This document shows positions 13,979-21,241 of a stretch of 64,000 nucleotides of DNA, piece after piece (position 1 is the stretch's first letter; each line of letters begins with the position of its first letter). The notes beneath the pieces were generated by a model. The model had not been told where the DNA came from and searched no databases. It worked only from the letters and a program-made list of their open reading frames with translations. The stretch covers positions 465,881 to 529,880 of the forward strand of contig NZ_CAKAKB010000002.1 of the NCBI RefSeq assembly GCF_916618755.1. Reading direction: 5' to 3'. The translations under genes and the position numbers were made by a program. This stretch comes from Actinotalea sp. Marseille-Q4924 (GTDB taxonomy: Bacteria > Actinomycetota > Actinomycetes > Actinomycetales > Cellulomonadaceae).

Positions 13979-14932
13979 ATGCTCACCGTGACCCTCGCCC
14001 ACCCGGGCGTCCTCGAAGCCCTGCGGCGGGACCCGGACCTGCTCCCGCCCGGTGTGCGGCTCGTCGCCTGGGACCCCGCCGACGCCCTGCCCGACGACGT
14101 GCCGGCGGCGGACGTCGACGTCGTCGTGCTCGCCCGGGCGGACCGCGAGCGGCTGGAGCGCCTCCACGCGCTGCCGGCCCTGCGGGTCGTCCAGCTCCCG
14201 AGCGCGGGCTACGAGCACGCCGTGCCGCACGCACCGGGGAGCGCGGCGCTGTGCAACGCCCGCGGCGTGCACGACGCGGGAACGGCCGAGCTCGCCGTCG
14301 CCCTGCTGCTCGCGTCCCAGCGCGGCATCGACGACGCCGTGCGCGACGCCCAGGAGGGGCGCTGGCGCCCGCAGGAGCGCCGGTCGCTCGCGGACCGGCG
14401 TGTCATGGTCCTCGGCCACGGCTCGATCGGGGCGGCCGTCGCCCGCCGCCTCGAGCCCTTCGAGGTCGACGTCGTGCGGGTCGCGAGCCGCCCCCGGACC
14501 GAGGACGGTGCTCCGGTCCACGGGGTGCAGGAGCTGGGGGGCCTGCTGCCCACGGTCGACGCGGTCGTGGCGGTGCTGCCGCTGACGGAGGCCACGCGGG
14601 GGCTGCTCGGGGCCGAGGCACTGGCGGCGCTGCCCGACGGCGCCGTCGTCGTCAACGTGGGGCGGGGCGCCGTCGTCGACACGGACGCCCTCGTGGCGGA
14701 GGTGTCCACCGGACGCCTGCGCGCGGCACTCGACGTCGTCGACCCCGAGCCCCTCCCGGCCGACCACCCGCTGTGGCGCGCCCCGGGTGTCGTCCTGACC
14801 CCGCACGTCGGCGGTCACACCGACGCGACGATCCCGCGGATGGCCGACCTGGTGCGTCGGCAGGTCGCCGCGCTGGTCGCGGGCGCGCCACCCCTCAACG
14901 TCGTCCGCGCCGTGCAGGAGGCGGCTCCGTGA
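13979..14932 (+). CDS. D-isomer-specific 2-hydroxyacid dehydrogenase family protein
   Basis: NAD(P)-dependent oxidoreductase of 317 aa that interconverts 2-hydroxy and 2-keto acids. The Rossmann motif is VLGHGSIGAAVARRL. The catalytic set is complete: Arg in NVGRGAVVD, Glu in DPEPLPADHPLW, and His in LTPHVGGHT. AGGA at 13967-13970 is spaced 8 bases from ATG 13979; ATG at 13970 is also possible and would overlap that site. The stop overlaps the following GH43 gene by four bases (GTGA), which links it to sugar use. A role in clearing a glyoxylate- or glycolate-type product of pentose breakdown is only a guess; the substrate is not readable from sequence. Confidence 0.85.
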   Translation: MLTVTLAHPGVLEALRRDPDLLPPGVRLVAWDPADALPDDVPAADVDVVVLARADRERLERLHALPALRVVQLPSAGYEHAVPHAPGSAALCNARGVHDAGTAELAVALLLASQRGIDDAVRDAQEGRWRPQERRSLADRRVMVLGHGSIGAAVARRLEPFEVDVVRVASRPRTEDGAPVHGVQELGGLLPTVDAVVAVLPLTEATRGLLGAEALAALPDGAVVVNVGRGAVVDTDALVAEVSTGRLRAALDVVDPEPLPADHPLWRAPGVVLTPHVGGHTDATIPRMADLVRRQVAALVAGAPPLNVVRAVQEAAP

Positions 14933-16545
14933 CGGGTCGGCCCGGCGCCCCGGTGCCGCACGGGGCGGCCCCGCCCCTCGGTCGCACGTTCCGCAACCCC
15001 GTGCTGCCGGGGTGCCACCCGGACCCGACGATCTGCCGGGTGGGGGACGACTACTGGCTCGTGTCGTCGTCCTTCGAGTACGTGCCCGGCCTGCCCGTCC
15101 ACCACAGCCGCGACCTCGTCCACTGGCGACCGGTGGGCCACGTCGTCGACCGCCCGTCGCAGCTGTCGCTGCACGACGTCGAGGCCTCGCGCGGCCTGTA
15201 CGCCCCGACGCTGCGGCACCACGCCGGCACGTTCTACCTGACCAGCACGGTCGTGCGGCACGGCGGCGACGAGCCGTCGGGCAGCTTCGTCATGACGGCC
15301 ACGGACCCGGCAGGCCCGTGGTCGGACCCGGTGTGGCTGGAGGCCGAGGGCATCGACCCGGCCCTGTTCTTCGACGACGACGGTCGCGCCTGGTGCACGG
15401 GCATGCGCGAGAGCCGCCCCATGGCGTGGGAGGGCCAGACGGAGATCTGGCTGCGCGAGCTGGACCTGGGCACCCTGCGCCTCGTCGGCCCGGAGCACGT
15501 CCTGTGGAGCGGTGCGCTGCAGGGCGCGGTGTGGGCGGAGGGGCCGCGGCTGTTCAAGGTCGAGGGCCGGTACGTCCTCGTGGCGGCGGAGGGCGGCACC
15601 GAGCACACCCACGCCGTCACCGTCGCCCGCGCCGACCGGGTGACCGGTCCGTACCGGGGCAGCCCGTCGAACCCCGTCCTCACCCACCGCCACCTGGGTC
15701 GCTCGCACCCGGTGGTCGGGGTCGGGCACGCGGACCTCGTCGAGCTCCCGGACCACTCCTGGTGGGCCGTGGTCATGGGGTCCAGGCCGTACGGCGGCCT
15801 GTACGAGAACCTCGGCCGGGAGACGTTCCTCGTGCCGGTCGTGTGGGAGCAGGGCTGGCCGGTCTTCGCGCCGGGCGTCGGCCAGGTCTGCCAGGTGGAG
15901 GTCGCCCCGTCGCTGCCGTCGCACGCGTGGCCGGATCTCCCGGTGCGCGACGCGTTCACCGACGGGCTCGGGCCCGTGTGGACGTCGGTGCGCGGCCCGG
16001 CCGAGGAGTTCTGCCGTGCGCTGCCGGACGGGGGGCTGGAGCTGGCGCTGCGGTCGCCCACGCTCGCCGACGACGTGCCGTGCGCGTTCCTCGGCCGGCG
16101 CCAGCAGCACGTGGACGTGGACGTCCGGGCCAGGATCCGGTTCGAGCCGGCCACCGGGGACGAGTGGGCCGGGCTCGCCGTGCGGCAGTCCGACACGCAC
16201 AGCTACCTCGTCGTCGTCGCCGGGCCCGACAGCGTCGGTGGCCCGCGGCGCGTGCTCGTGGTGCGCCGCCTGGAGGGGCGGCGCACGGTCCTGCACTCCG
16301 AGCCGGTGCCTGACGGCCCCGTGGAGCTGGCACTGCACGTGCGCGGGCAGGACTACGCGGCCGTGCTCACGGACGCCTCCGGCGCCGCGCGGGACCTGGC
16401 CACGTTGGACGGCCGCATGCTCGACAGCCGCGTCGAGGAGAGCTTCGTCGGCGTGTGGATCGGGGTGTACGGGACCAGCAACGGGATGCCGACGGACTCC
16501 TCGGCCACCGTGGAGTGGTTCGAGTACCGACCGGTCGGGTCCTAG
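14929..16545 (+). CDS. Glycoside hydrolase family 43 protein (beta-xylosidase/arabinofuranosidase type), copy 1
   Basis: Five-bladed beta-propeller GH43 enzyme, 538 aa, with a C-terminal beta-sandwich domain (from about residue 330) like that of GH43 beta-xylosidases. The inverting catalytic residues are present: general base Asp32 in CHPDPT, pKa-setting Asp143 in EGIDPALFFDDDG, and general acid Glu204 in WAEGPRLF. There is no signal peptide, so it probably acts in the cytoplasm on imported xylo- or arabino-oligosaccharides. The GTG start overlaps the dehydrogenase stop, and the 3' end overlaps the convergent LacI gene by four bases. A paralogue lies at 23653-25197. Exact specificity is not determinable here. 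Confidence 0.9.
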   Translation: MTGRPGAPVPHGAAPPLGRTFRNPVLPGCHPDPTICRVGDDYWLVSSSFEYVPGLPVHHSRDLVHWRPVGHVVDRPSQLSLHDVEASRGLYAPTLRHHAGTFYLTSTVVRHGGDEPSGSFVMTATDPAGPWSDPVWLEAEGIDPALFFDDDGRAWCTGMRESRPMAWEGQTEIWLRELDLGTLRLVGPEHVLWSGALQGAVWAEGPRLFKVEGRYVLVAAEGGTEHTHAVTVARADRVTGPYRGSPSNPVLTHRHLGRSHPVVGVGHADLVELPDHSWWAVVMGSRPYGGLYENLGRETFLVPVVWEQGWPVFAPGVGQVCQVEVAPSLPSHAWPDLPVRDAFTDGLGPVWTSVRGPAEEFCRALPDGGLELALRSPTLADDVPCAFLGRRQQHVDVDVRARIRFEPATGDEWAGLAVRQSDTHSYLVVVAGPDSVGGPRRVLVVRRLEGRRTVLHSEPVPDGPVELALHVRGQDYAAVLTDASGAARDLATLDGRMLDSRVEESFVGVWIGVYGTSNGMPTDSSATVEWFEYRPVGS

Positions 16546-17600
16546 GGCCGCGCCGCGCCCCCTGCTGCTCGGGCGCGGGACGACGGCGTGCCGGCGGGCA
16601 CCGTGGCGGTCGTCCCGCGCTGCACCAGCCGGGTGGGCAGCCGGAGGTGGGGCGTCGGTACCTCGCGCCCGGCCATGAGCTCGACCAGCAGGCCGATCGC
16701 CTCCGAGCCCATCCGCTGGATGGGCTGGGCGACCGTCGTCAGCGGGGGAGTGGTCGCGGCCGCCTCCGGCACGTCGTCGAAGCCGACGACCGAGAGGTCA
16801 CCCGGCACGGCGATGCCCACGTCGGCGGCGGCCTCGAGCGTGGCGATCGCCATGAGGTCGTTCGCCGCGAAGACGGCCGTCGGCCGGTCGGCGAGCTCCA
16901 GGATCTCGTGCGCCGGGCGGTCCGCCGTCTCGCGCCGGTACCCACCCACGCGGACGAGCGCCGGGTCGACGGGCACCTGGGCGCGCTCCATCGCCAGCCG
17001 GAAGCCCTCCTCGCGCAGACGTGAGCTCTCCAGGTCGGTGCGGCCGCCGAGGAAGGCGATCCGCCGGTGCCCGAGCGCCAGGAGGTGCTCCGTGGCGGAC
17101 ACGGCGCCGGCGAGGTTGTCGGAGTCGACGGTCGGCAGCCCGGACGGGCCGGCGTGGGGGTCGATCGCCACGACGGGGACCCCGTCGTGCACCTCCACGA
17201 CGGTCGGCGTGACGATCACGGCTCCGTCGATGAGGGTGCCGCTGAGCCGCGAGAGGGACCGACGCTCCCACCCGACGAGGTTGCCGGACGCGCCGCCGCC
17301 GGAGTACGCGAGGAGCTCGTAGCCCGTGCCCGCGACCGCCTGCGACACGCCCTTGAGGATCTCGGTGCTGAACGGCTCGAACTCGGCCACGAGGATCCCG
17401 ATGACGTTCGTGCGGTGGCTGCGCAGGCTCCGGGCGACGAGGGAGGACTCGTACCCCAGGCTCGAGATGACCTCCTGGACGCGCTCGCTCGTCGCCTGCG
17501 CGACGCCGTAGCGACTGTTGATCACCTTGGACACCGTCGCGACGGACACGCCTGCGGTGCGCGCCACGTCGTTGATGGTCACGCGGGTGCCTCTGCTCAC
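16542..17600 (-). CDS. LacI family transcriptional regulator
   Basis: Regulator of 352 aa. The N-terminal helix-turn-helix is VTINDVARTAGVSVATVSKV (residues 7-26), followed by the hinge helix SLVARSLRSHRTN and a periplasmic-binding-protein-type sugar domain with IGILVAEFEPFS, AIDPHAGPSG and VVGFDDVPEAA. The GTG start faces a divergent ABC importer operon, and a perfect LacI-type palindrome lies 26 bases upstream of it, so it most likely represses the importer and both GH43/GH3 genes, with a xylo-oligosaccharide or related sugar as inducer (inferred). It is convergent with GH43 copy 1. A short poly-Ala/Gly tail ends the protein. Confidence 0.92.
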   Translation of the reverse strand: MSRGTRVTINDVARTAGVSVATVSKVINSRYGVAQATSERVQEVISSLGYESSLVARSLRSHRTNVIGILVAEFEPFSTEILKGVSQAVAGTGYELLAYSGGGASGNLVGWERRSLSRLSGTLIDGAVIVTPTVVEVHDGVPVVAIDPHAGPSGLPTVDSDNLAGAVSATEHLLALGHRRIAFLGGRTDLESSRLREEGFRLAMERAQVPVDPALVRVGGYRRETADRPAHEILELADRPTAVFAANDLMAIATLEAAADVGIAVPGDLSVVGFDDVPEAAATTPPLTTVAQPIQRMGSEAIGLLVELMAGREVPTPHLRLPTRLVQRGTTATVPAGTPSSRARAAGGAARP

Positions 17601-17625
17601 GTTGGACAGCGTAGCGTGTCGAAAA

Positions 17626-17639
17626 CGTTATCGATAACG
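17626..17639. promoter_or_regulatory. LacI-family operator (perfect 14-bp palindrome)
   Basis: CGTTATCGATAACG is a perfect palindrome centred on a CG step, flanked by A-rich bases on the left. It lies in the 268-bp gap between the LacI gene and the ABC importer operon and abuts a TTGACA -35 hexamer at 17641-17646. A repressor bound here would block the importer promoter and probably the regulator's own. Confidence 0.75.
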
Positions 17640-17640
17640 G

Positions 17641-17669
17641 TTGACACGCCCCCGGAGAAGTTGAGAGTG
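17641..17669 (+). promoter_or_regulatory. Promoter of the sugar importer operon
   Basis: TTGACA at 17641-17646 matches the -35 consensus exactly and starts two bases after the LacI palindrome. The -10 is uncertain; AGAGTG at 17664-17669 is a weak candidate at 17-base spacing. The transcript would have a 5' leader of about 190 bases before the ATG at 17869, in which no clear further structure was seen. Confidence 0.5.
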
Positions 17670-17868
17670 TCGTACCCGTCAACCTGTCGAAGACGAGAGG
17701 GGTGCCCGCTGACGCGAGGCACCCGGAACGCATGCGGCCGTAGATCGACCCCACCCGGACGACGGAAGGACCCGTCGGCACTCCCCCCGGGTCGGGCGTC
17801 GAGGCGGACGCCGGCCTCGAAGCGGGACGAACCCGTCCCACACGGCAACTCAACGAAGAGGACGATTG

Positions 17869-19173
17869 ATGAGCACACGCAAGGCCATGATGGTCCCCGC
17901 GGCGATCACCGTCGCCGCGCTCCTCGCCGCTTGCGGTGGCGGGGACAGCACCTCCGGCGGCTCGGACTCGGGCGGCGAGGGCGGCGGCGACGTCGAGCTC
18001 ACCTTCTGGCACAACTCGACGACCGGACCGGGCGCGGAGTACTGGGACGAGACGGCGGCGATGTTCGAGGAGGAGACCGGCATCAAGGTCAACATCCAGG
18101 CCGTCCAGAACGAGGACATGGACGGCAAGCTCCAGACCGCCCTGAACTCGGGCGACGCACCGGACGTCTTCATGGCGCGCGGCGGCGGCAAGCTCGCCGA
18201 CATCGTCGAGGCGGGCCAGGCGCTCGACCTCACCGACCTGATCGACGACGACGTCCGTGACGCGGTCGGCGGCACGCTCAACGCGTTCACCGTCGACGGC
18301 AAGGTCTACGGCATGCCGACGTCGGTCCTGCCGGGCGGCATCTACTACAACAAGGCGATGTTCGAGGAGGCCGGCATCGAGGGCACGCCCACGACGGTCG
18401 CCGAGCTCGAGGACGCCGTCGCGAAGCTCAAGGGCATCGGCGTCGACCCGATCGCACTCGGTGGCAAGGCGGCGTGGCCGGCGGCCCACTGGTACTACTT
18501 CTTCGCCCTGCGCACCTGCTCGCAGGAGGCCATGGAGGCCGACGCCGCCGCGGTCCAGTTCGAGGACCCGTGCTGGGAGCAGGCGGCCCAGGAGCTGCAG
18601 GACTTCGCGAGTGTCGAGCCGTTCAACCCCGGCTTCCTCACCACCGACGCCCAGGGCAGCGCAGCGTCGTCGGCAGGCATGATCGCCAACGAGCAGGCTG
18701 CGATGGAGCTCATGGGTGCGTGGAACCCGGGCGTCATCGCCGACCTCACCCCGGACAAGCAGCCGATGGAGGACCTCGGCTGGTTCCCGTTCCCGGAGGT
18801 CGAGGGCGGCGAGGGTGACCCGACCGCGATGATGGGTGGCGTCGACGGCTACGCCTGCTGGGCGCAGGCTCCCGCCGAGGAGTGCGCCGCGTTCCTCAAC
18901 TTCTACATGTCCCAGGAGCGGCAGGAGGCGTACGCCGAGGCGTTCGTGACGCTGCCCGCGAGCCAGGAGGCCCAGGGCGTCGTGACGGACCCGGCTCTGG
19001 TCGACATCCTCGAGGCGTACAACGAGGCCGCGTACGTGCAGGTGTGGCTCGACACGGCGTTCGGTCAGAACGTCGGCAACGCGCTCAACGCCGGGGTCGT
19101 CGAGATGCTCGCCGGTAACGGCACGCCCGAGGGCATCGTCTCCGCGGTCAACGACGCGGCGGCCAGGGGCTAG
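17869..19173 (+). CDS. Sugar ABC transporter substrate-binding lipoprotein
   Basis: Extracellular solute-binding protein of 434 aa (family 1, maltose/xylo-oligosaccharide type) that captures sugars outside the membrane and delivers them to the permeases downstream. The signal peptide has a lipobox LAAC with the lipidated Cys22, then a Gly/Ser/Asp-rich linker. Mature features include LTFWHNSTTGPG, DVFMARGGG and a VLPGGIYYNKAMFEEAGI stretch. ATG at 17869 has a GAAGAGGA ribosome binding site six bases upstream; the TTG three bases earlier is not needed. It is the first gene of the importer operon. No ATPase gene is in the cluster, so it probably relies on a shared MsiK-type ATPase encoded elsewhere. 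Confidence 0.92.
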   Translation: MSTRKAMMVPAAITVAALLAACGGGDSTSGGSDSGGEGGGDVELTFWHNSTTGPGAEYWDETAAMFEEETGIKVNIQAVQNEDMDGKLQTALNSGDAPDVFMARGGGKLADIVEAGQALDLTDLIDDDVRDAVGGTLNAFTVDGKVYGMPTSVLPGGIYYNKAMFEEAGIEGTPTTVAELEDAVAKLKGIGVDPIALGGKAAWPAAHWYYFFALRTCSQEAMEADAAAVQFEDPCWEQAAQELQDFASVEPFNPGFLTTDAQGSAASSAGMIANEQAAMELMGAWNPGVIADLTPDKQPMEDLGWFPFPEVEGGEGDPTAMMGGVDGYACWAQAPAEECAAFLNFYMSQERQEAYAEAFVTLPASQEAQGVVTDPALVDILEAYNEAAYVQVWLDTAFGQNVGNALNAGVVEMLAGNGTPEGIVSAVNDAAARG

Positions 19174-19178
19174 GTCCC

Positions 19179-20198
19179 ATGAGTGACTCCCAGGGCGACA
19201 ACACGCTCACGACGACGTCGCCCCAGGGCCCCTCCGGGGCCGGGGACGGTGCCACCACGGCGCCGTCCCCGGCTCTCCGGGGACGGCGACGAGGGCCGGA
19301 CTGGCGCAAGCGCGCCGAGATCGCGGTCCTCGCGGGGCCCGCCATCCTCGTCTTCGTCTCCTTCGTCATCCTCCCCGTCGTCATGGCGGCCTACTACGGG
19401 TTCTACCGGTGGAACGGCTACGGCCCGCCGCAGGACTTCGTGGGCCTCGGGAACTACCTGACGATCCTCCAGGACAGCGACTTCCACGACGCGCTCCTGC
19501 ACAACGGCTTCATCGTGGTCCTGTCCCTGGTGCTCCAGGGTCCGGCCGCCATCGCGCTCGCCCTCCTGCTCAACCAGCGCATGCGCGGCCGTTCGCTCAT
19601 CCGAGTGCTGATCTTCGTGCCGTACGTCATCGCCGAGGTCATCGTCGGGACCGGGTGGAGCCTCATGCTCCGCAGCGGCGGCGCCTTCGACGACGTCCTG
19701 GAGAAGCTGGGACTCGGCAGCCTGTCCGTCGACTGGCTCGCGGACCCGGACGTGGCGATCTGGACGCTGATGGCGATCATCACGTGGAAGTACATCGGCT
19801 TCGCCGTGATCCTCTTCCTCGCCGGGCTGCAGAGCATCCCCGAGGAGCTCTTCGAGGCGGCGGCGATCGACGGCGCGTCCTACTGGAAGATCCAGCGACG
19901 CATCACCCTGCCCCTGCTCGGGCCGACGATCCGCATCTGGGCCTTCCTGTCCATCATCGGGTCGCTGCAGCTCTTCGACCTCGTCTACATCATCTGGGGG
20001 CAGTACGTGGCGCCGACCGCCGGCACGTCGACGATGGCGACGTACATGGTCGTCAACGGCCGGAACGCCGGGAGCTACGGCTTCGGCAACGCCGTCGCTG
20101 TCGTCCTGTTCCTCATCTCGCTGGTCATCGCCCTCGTCTACCAGCGCTACGTGCTCCGGCGTGACACCGAGGGTGCGCTGACGGAAGGGAAGAAGTGA
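19179..20198 (+). CDS. Sugar ABC transporter permease (MalF type)
   Basis: Inner-membrane permease of 339 aa with six predicted transmembrane segments after a ~45-residue cytoplasmic N-terminal extension rich in Ser, Gly and Pro. The EAA loop that docks the ATPase is present as EELFEAAAIDGASYWKIQRR. The first membrane segment is about residues 46-68 (AGPAILVFVSFVILPVVMAA). It starts five bases after the binding-protein stop and shares its last base with the next permease, so the three are cotranscribed. Confidence 0.92.
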   Translation: MSDSQGDNTLTTTSPQGPSGAGDGATTAPSPALRGRRRGPDWRKRAEIAVLAGPAILVFVSFVILPVVMAAYYGFYRWNGYGPPQDFVGLGNYLTILQDSDFHDALLHNGFIVVLSLVLQGPAAIALALLLNQRMRGRSLIRVLIFVPYVIAEVIVGTGWSLMLRSGGAFDDVLEKLGLGSLSVDWLADPDVAIWTLMAIITWKYIGFAVILFLAGLQSIPEELFEAAAIDGASYWKIQRRITLPLLGPTIRIWAFLSIIGSLQLFDLVYIIWGQYVAPTAGTSTMATYMVVNGRNAGSYGFGNAVAVVLFLISLVIALVYQRYVLRRDTEGALTEGKK

Positions 20199-21094
20199 TG
20201 AGCGCGAGCACCGTCGCCCCACCGCCGCTGTCGGCCAGCAGGCCCGCCGAGCGCCGCCGCGGCCGCGGTCGCGGCCGCCTCGGGCGGAGCGGCCCGATGA
20301 CCTACGTCATCGCCTTCTTCTTCGTCGGTCTGTGCATCGGACCCGTCCTCTACATCATCCTCGGCGGGTTCCGGAGCAACTCGCAGATCATCACGAGCCC
20401 GTCCGGCTTCCCGGACCCGTGGGAGGTGGGCAACTACCTCAGCGTGCTGCAGAGCTCGATCTTCTGGCGTCAGATGGGCAACTCGGCGATCAGCGCGGTC
20501 GCGACCACGGCCGGCGTCGTCGTCCTCGGGGTCATGGCGAGCTACGTGCTGGCCCGCTACCAGTTCCGGGGCAGGACCGCGATGTACTCGCTGTTCGCCG
20601 CCGGCCTCATGTTCCCGATGACGGTCGCCATCACGCCGCTGTACATCCTGGTCCGCGACCTCGGCCTGACCAACAGCCTGGCGGGCGTCATCATCCCGCA
20701 GATCGCCTTCGCCCTGCCGGTGACGATCATCATCCTCGTGCCGTTCCTCCGGGCGATCCCCAAGGAGCTCGAGGAGGCCGCCGCGATCGACGGGGCCGGC
20801 CGGCTCGGGTTCTTCTTCCGGATGGTGGTGCCGCTGTCCGTGCCCGGGGTCATCACCGTCGGGATCCTCGCGTTCGTCGCGAGCTGGAACAGCTACATGC
20901 TCCCGCTCTTCATCCTCAACAACGAGGCGCAGTACACCCTGCCGCTCGGCGTGCAGGCGTTCGCGGCGCAGTACTCCGTGGACACGGCCCGGGTGCTCGC
21001 CTTCACGTCGCTGTCGATGATCCCCGCACTGATCTTCTTCTCGCTCTTCGAGCGGCGGATCGTGGGCGGGCTCACCGGCGCCGTCAAGGGCTGA
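20198..21094 (+). CDS. Sugar ABC transporter permease (MalG type)
   Basis: Second permease of the importer, 298 aa, with six predicted membrane segments and the EAA loop PKELEEAAAIDGAGRLGFFF. The N-terminus is an Arg-rich cytoplasmic stretch (ERRRGRGRGRLGR) before the first segment. ATG at 20198 is favoured: it overlaps the upstream stop as TGATG and is preceded by a purine-rich GGAAGGGAAGAAG. Together with the MalF-type protein it forms the heterodimeric channel. Confidence 0.92.
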   Translation: MSASTVAPPPLSASRPAERRRGRGRGRLGRSGPMTYVIAFFFVGLCIGPVLYIILGGFRSNSQIITSPSGFPDPWEVGNYLSVLQSSIFWRQMGNSAISAVATTAGVVVLGVMASYVLARYQFRGRTAMYSLFAAGLMFPMTVAITPLYILVRDLGLTNSLAGVIIPQIAFALPVTIIILVPFLRAIPKELEEAAAIDGAGRLGFFFRMVVPLSVPGVITVGILAFVASWNSYMLPLFILNNEAQYTLPLGVQAFAAQYSVDTARVLAFTSLSMIPALIFFSLFERRIVGGLTGAVKG

Positions 21095-21101
21095 CCGCTG
21101 T

Positions 21102-21127
21102 CCGGGGCCCGGCGCACCGGGCCCCGG
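21102..21127 (+). terminator. Intra-operon hairpin after the permease genes
   Basis: An 11-bp perfect stem, CCGGGGCCCGG with CCGGGCCCCGG, closes a CGCA tetraloop, starting eight bases after the permease stop. There is no T-run. It may be a partial terminator or a 3'-end stabiliser that sets importer mRNA levels above those of the downstream glycosidase genes. Confidence 0.55.
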
Positions 21128-21132
21128 CGGCA

Positions 21133-21166
21133 CGTCATCCGCACCCGCGCGCGTCATCCGCACCCG
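21133..21166 (+). repeat. 15-bp direct repeat, two copies
   Basis: CGTCATCCGCACCCG occurs at 21133-21147 and 21152-21166, a 19-bp period, in the gap between the permease and GH3 genes. No function is evident. Confidence 0.4.
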
Positions 21167-21241
21167 GGCGCCCCATCCGACGCCGCCGTCCCGCGGCCCG
21201 GCCGCGCCCCTCGCCCTGTGCTCGACAAGGAGAACGTCCCG

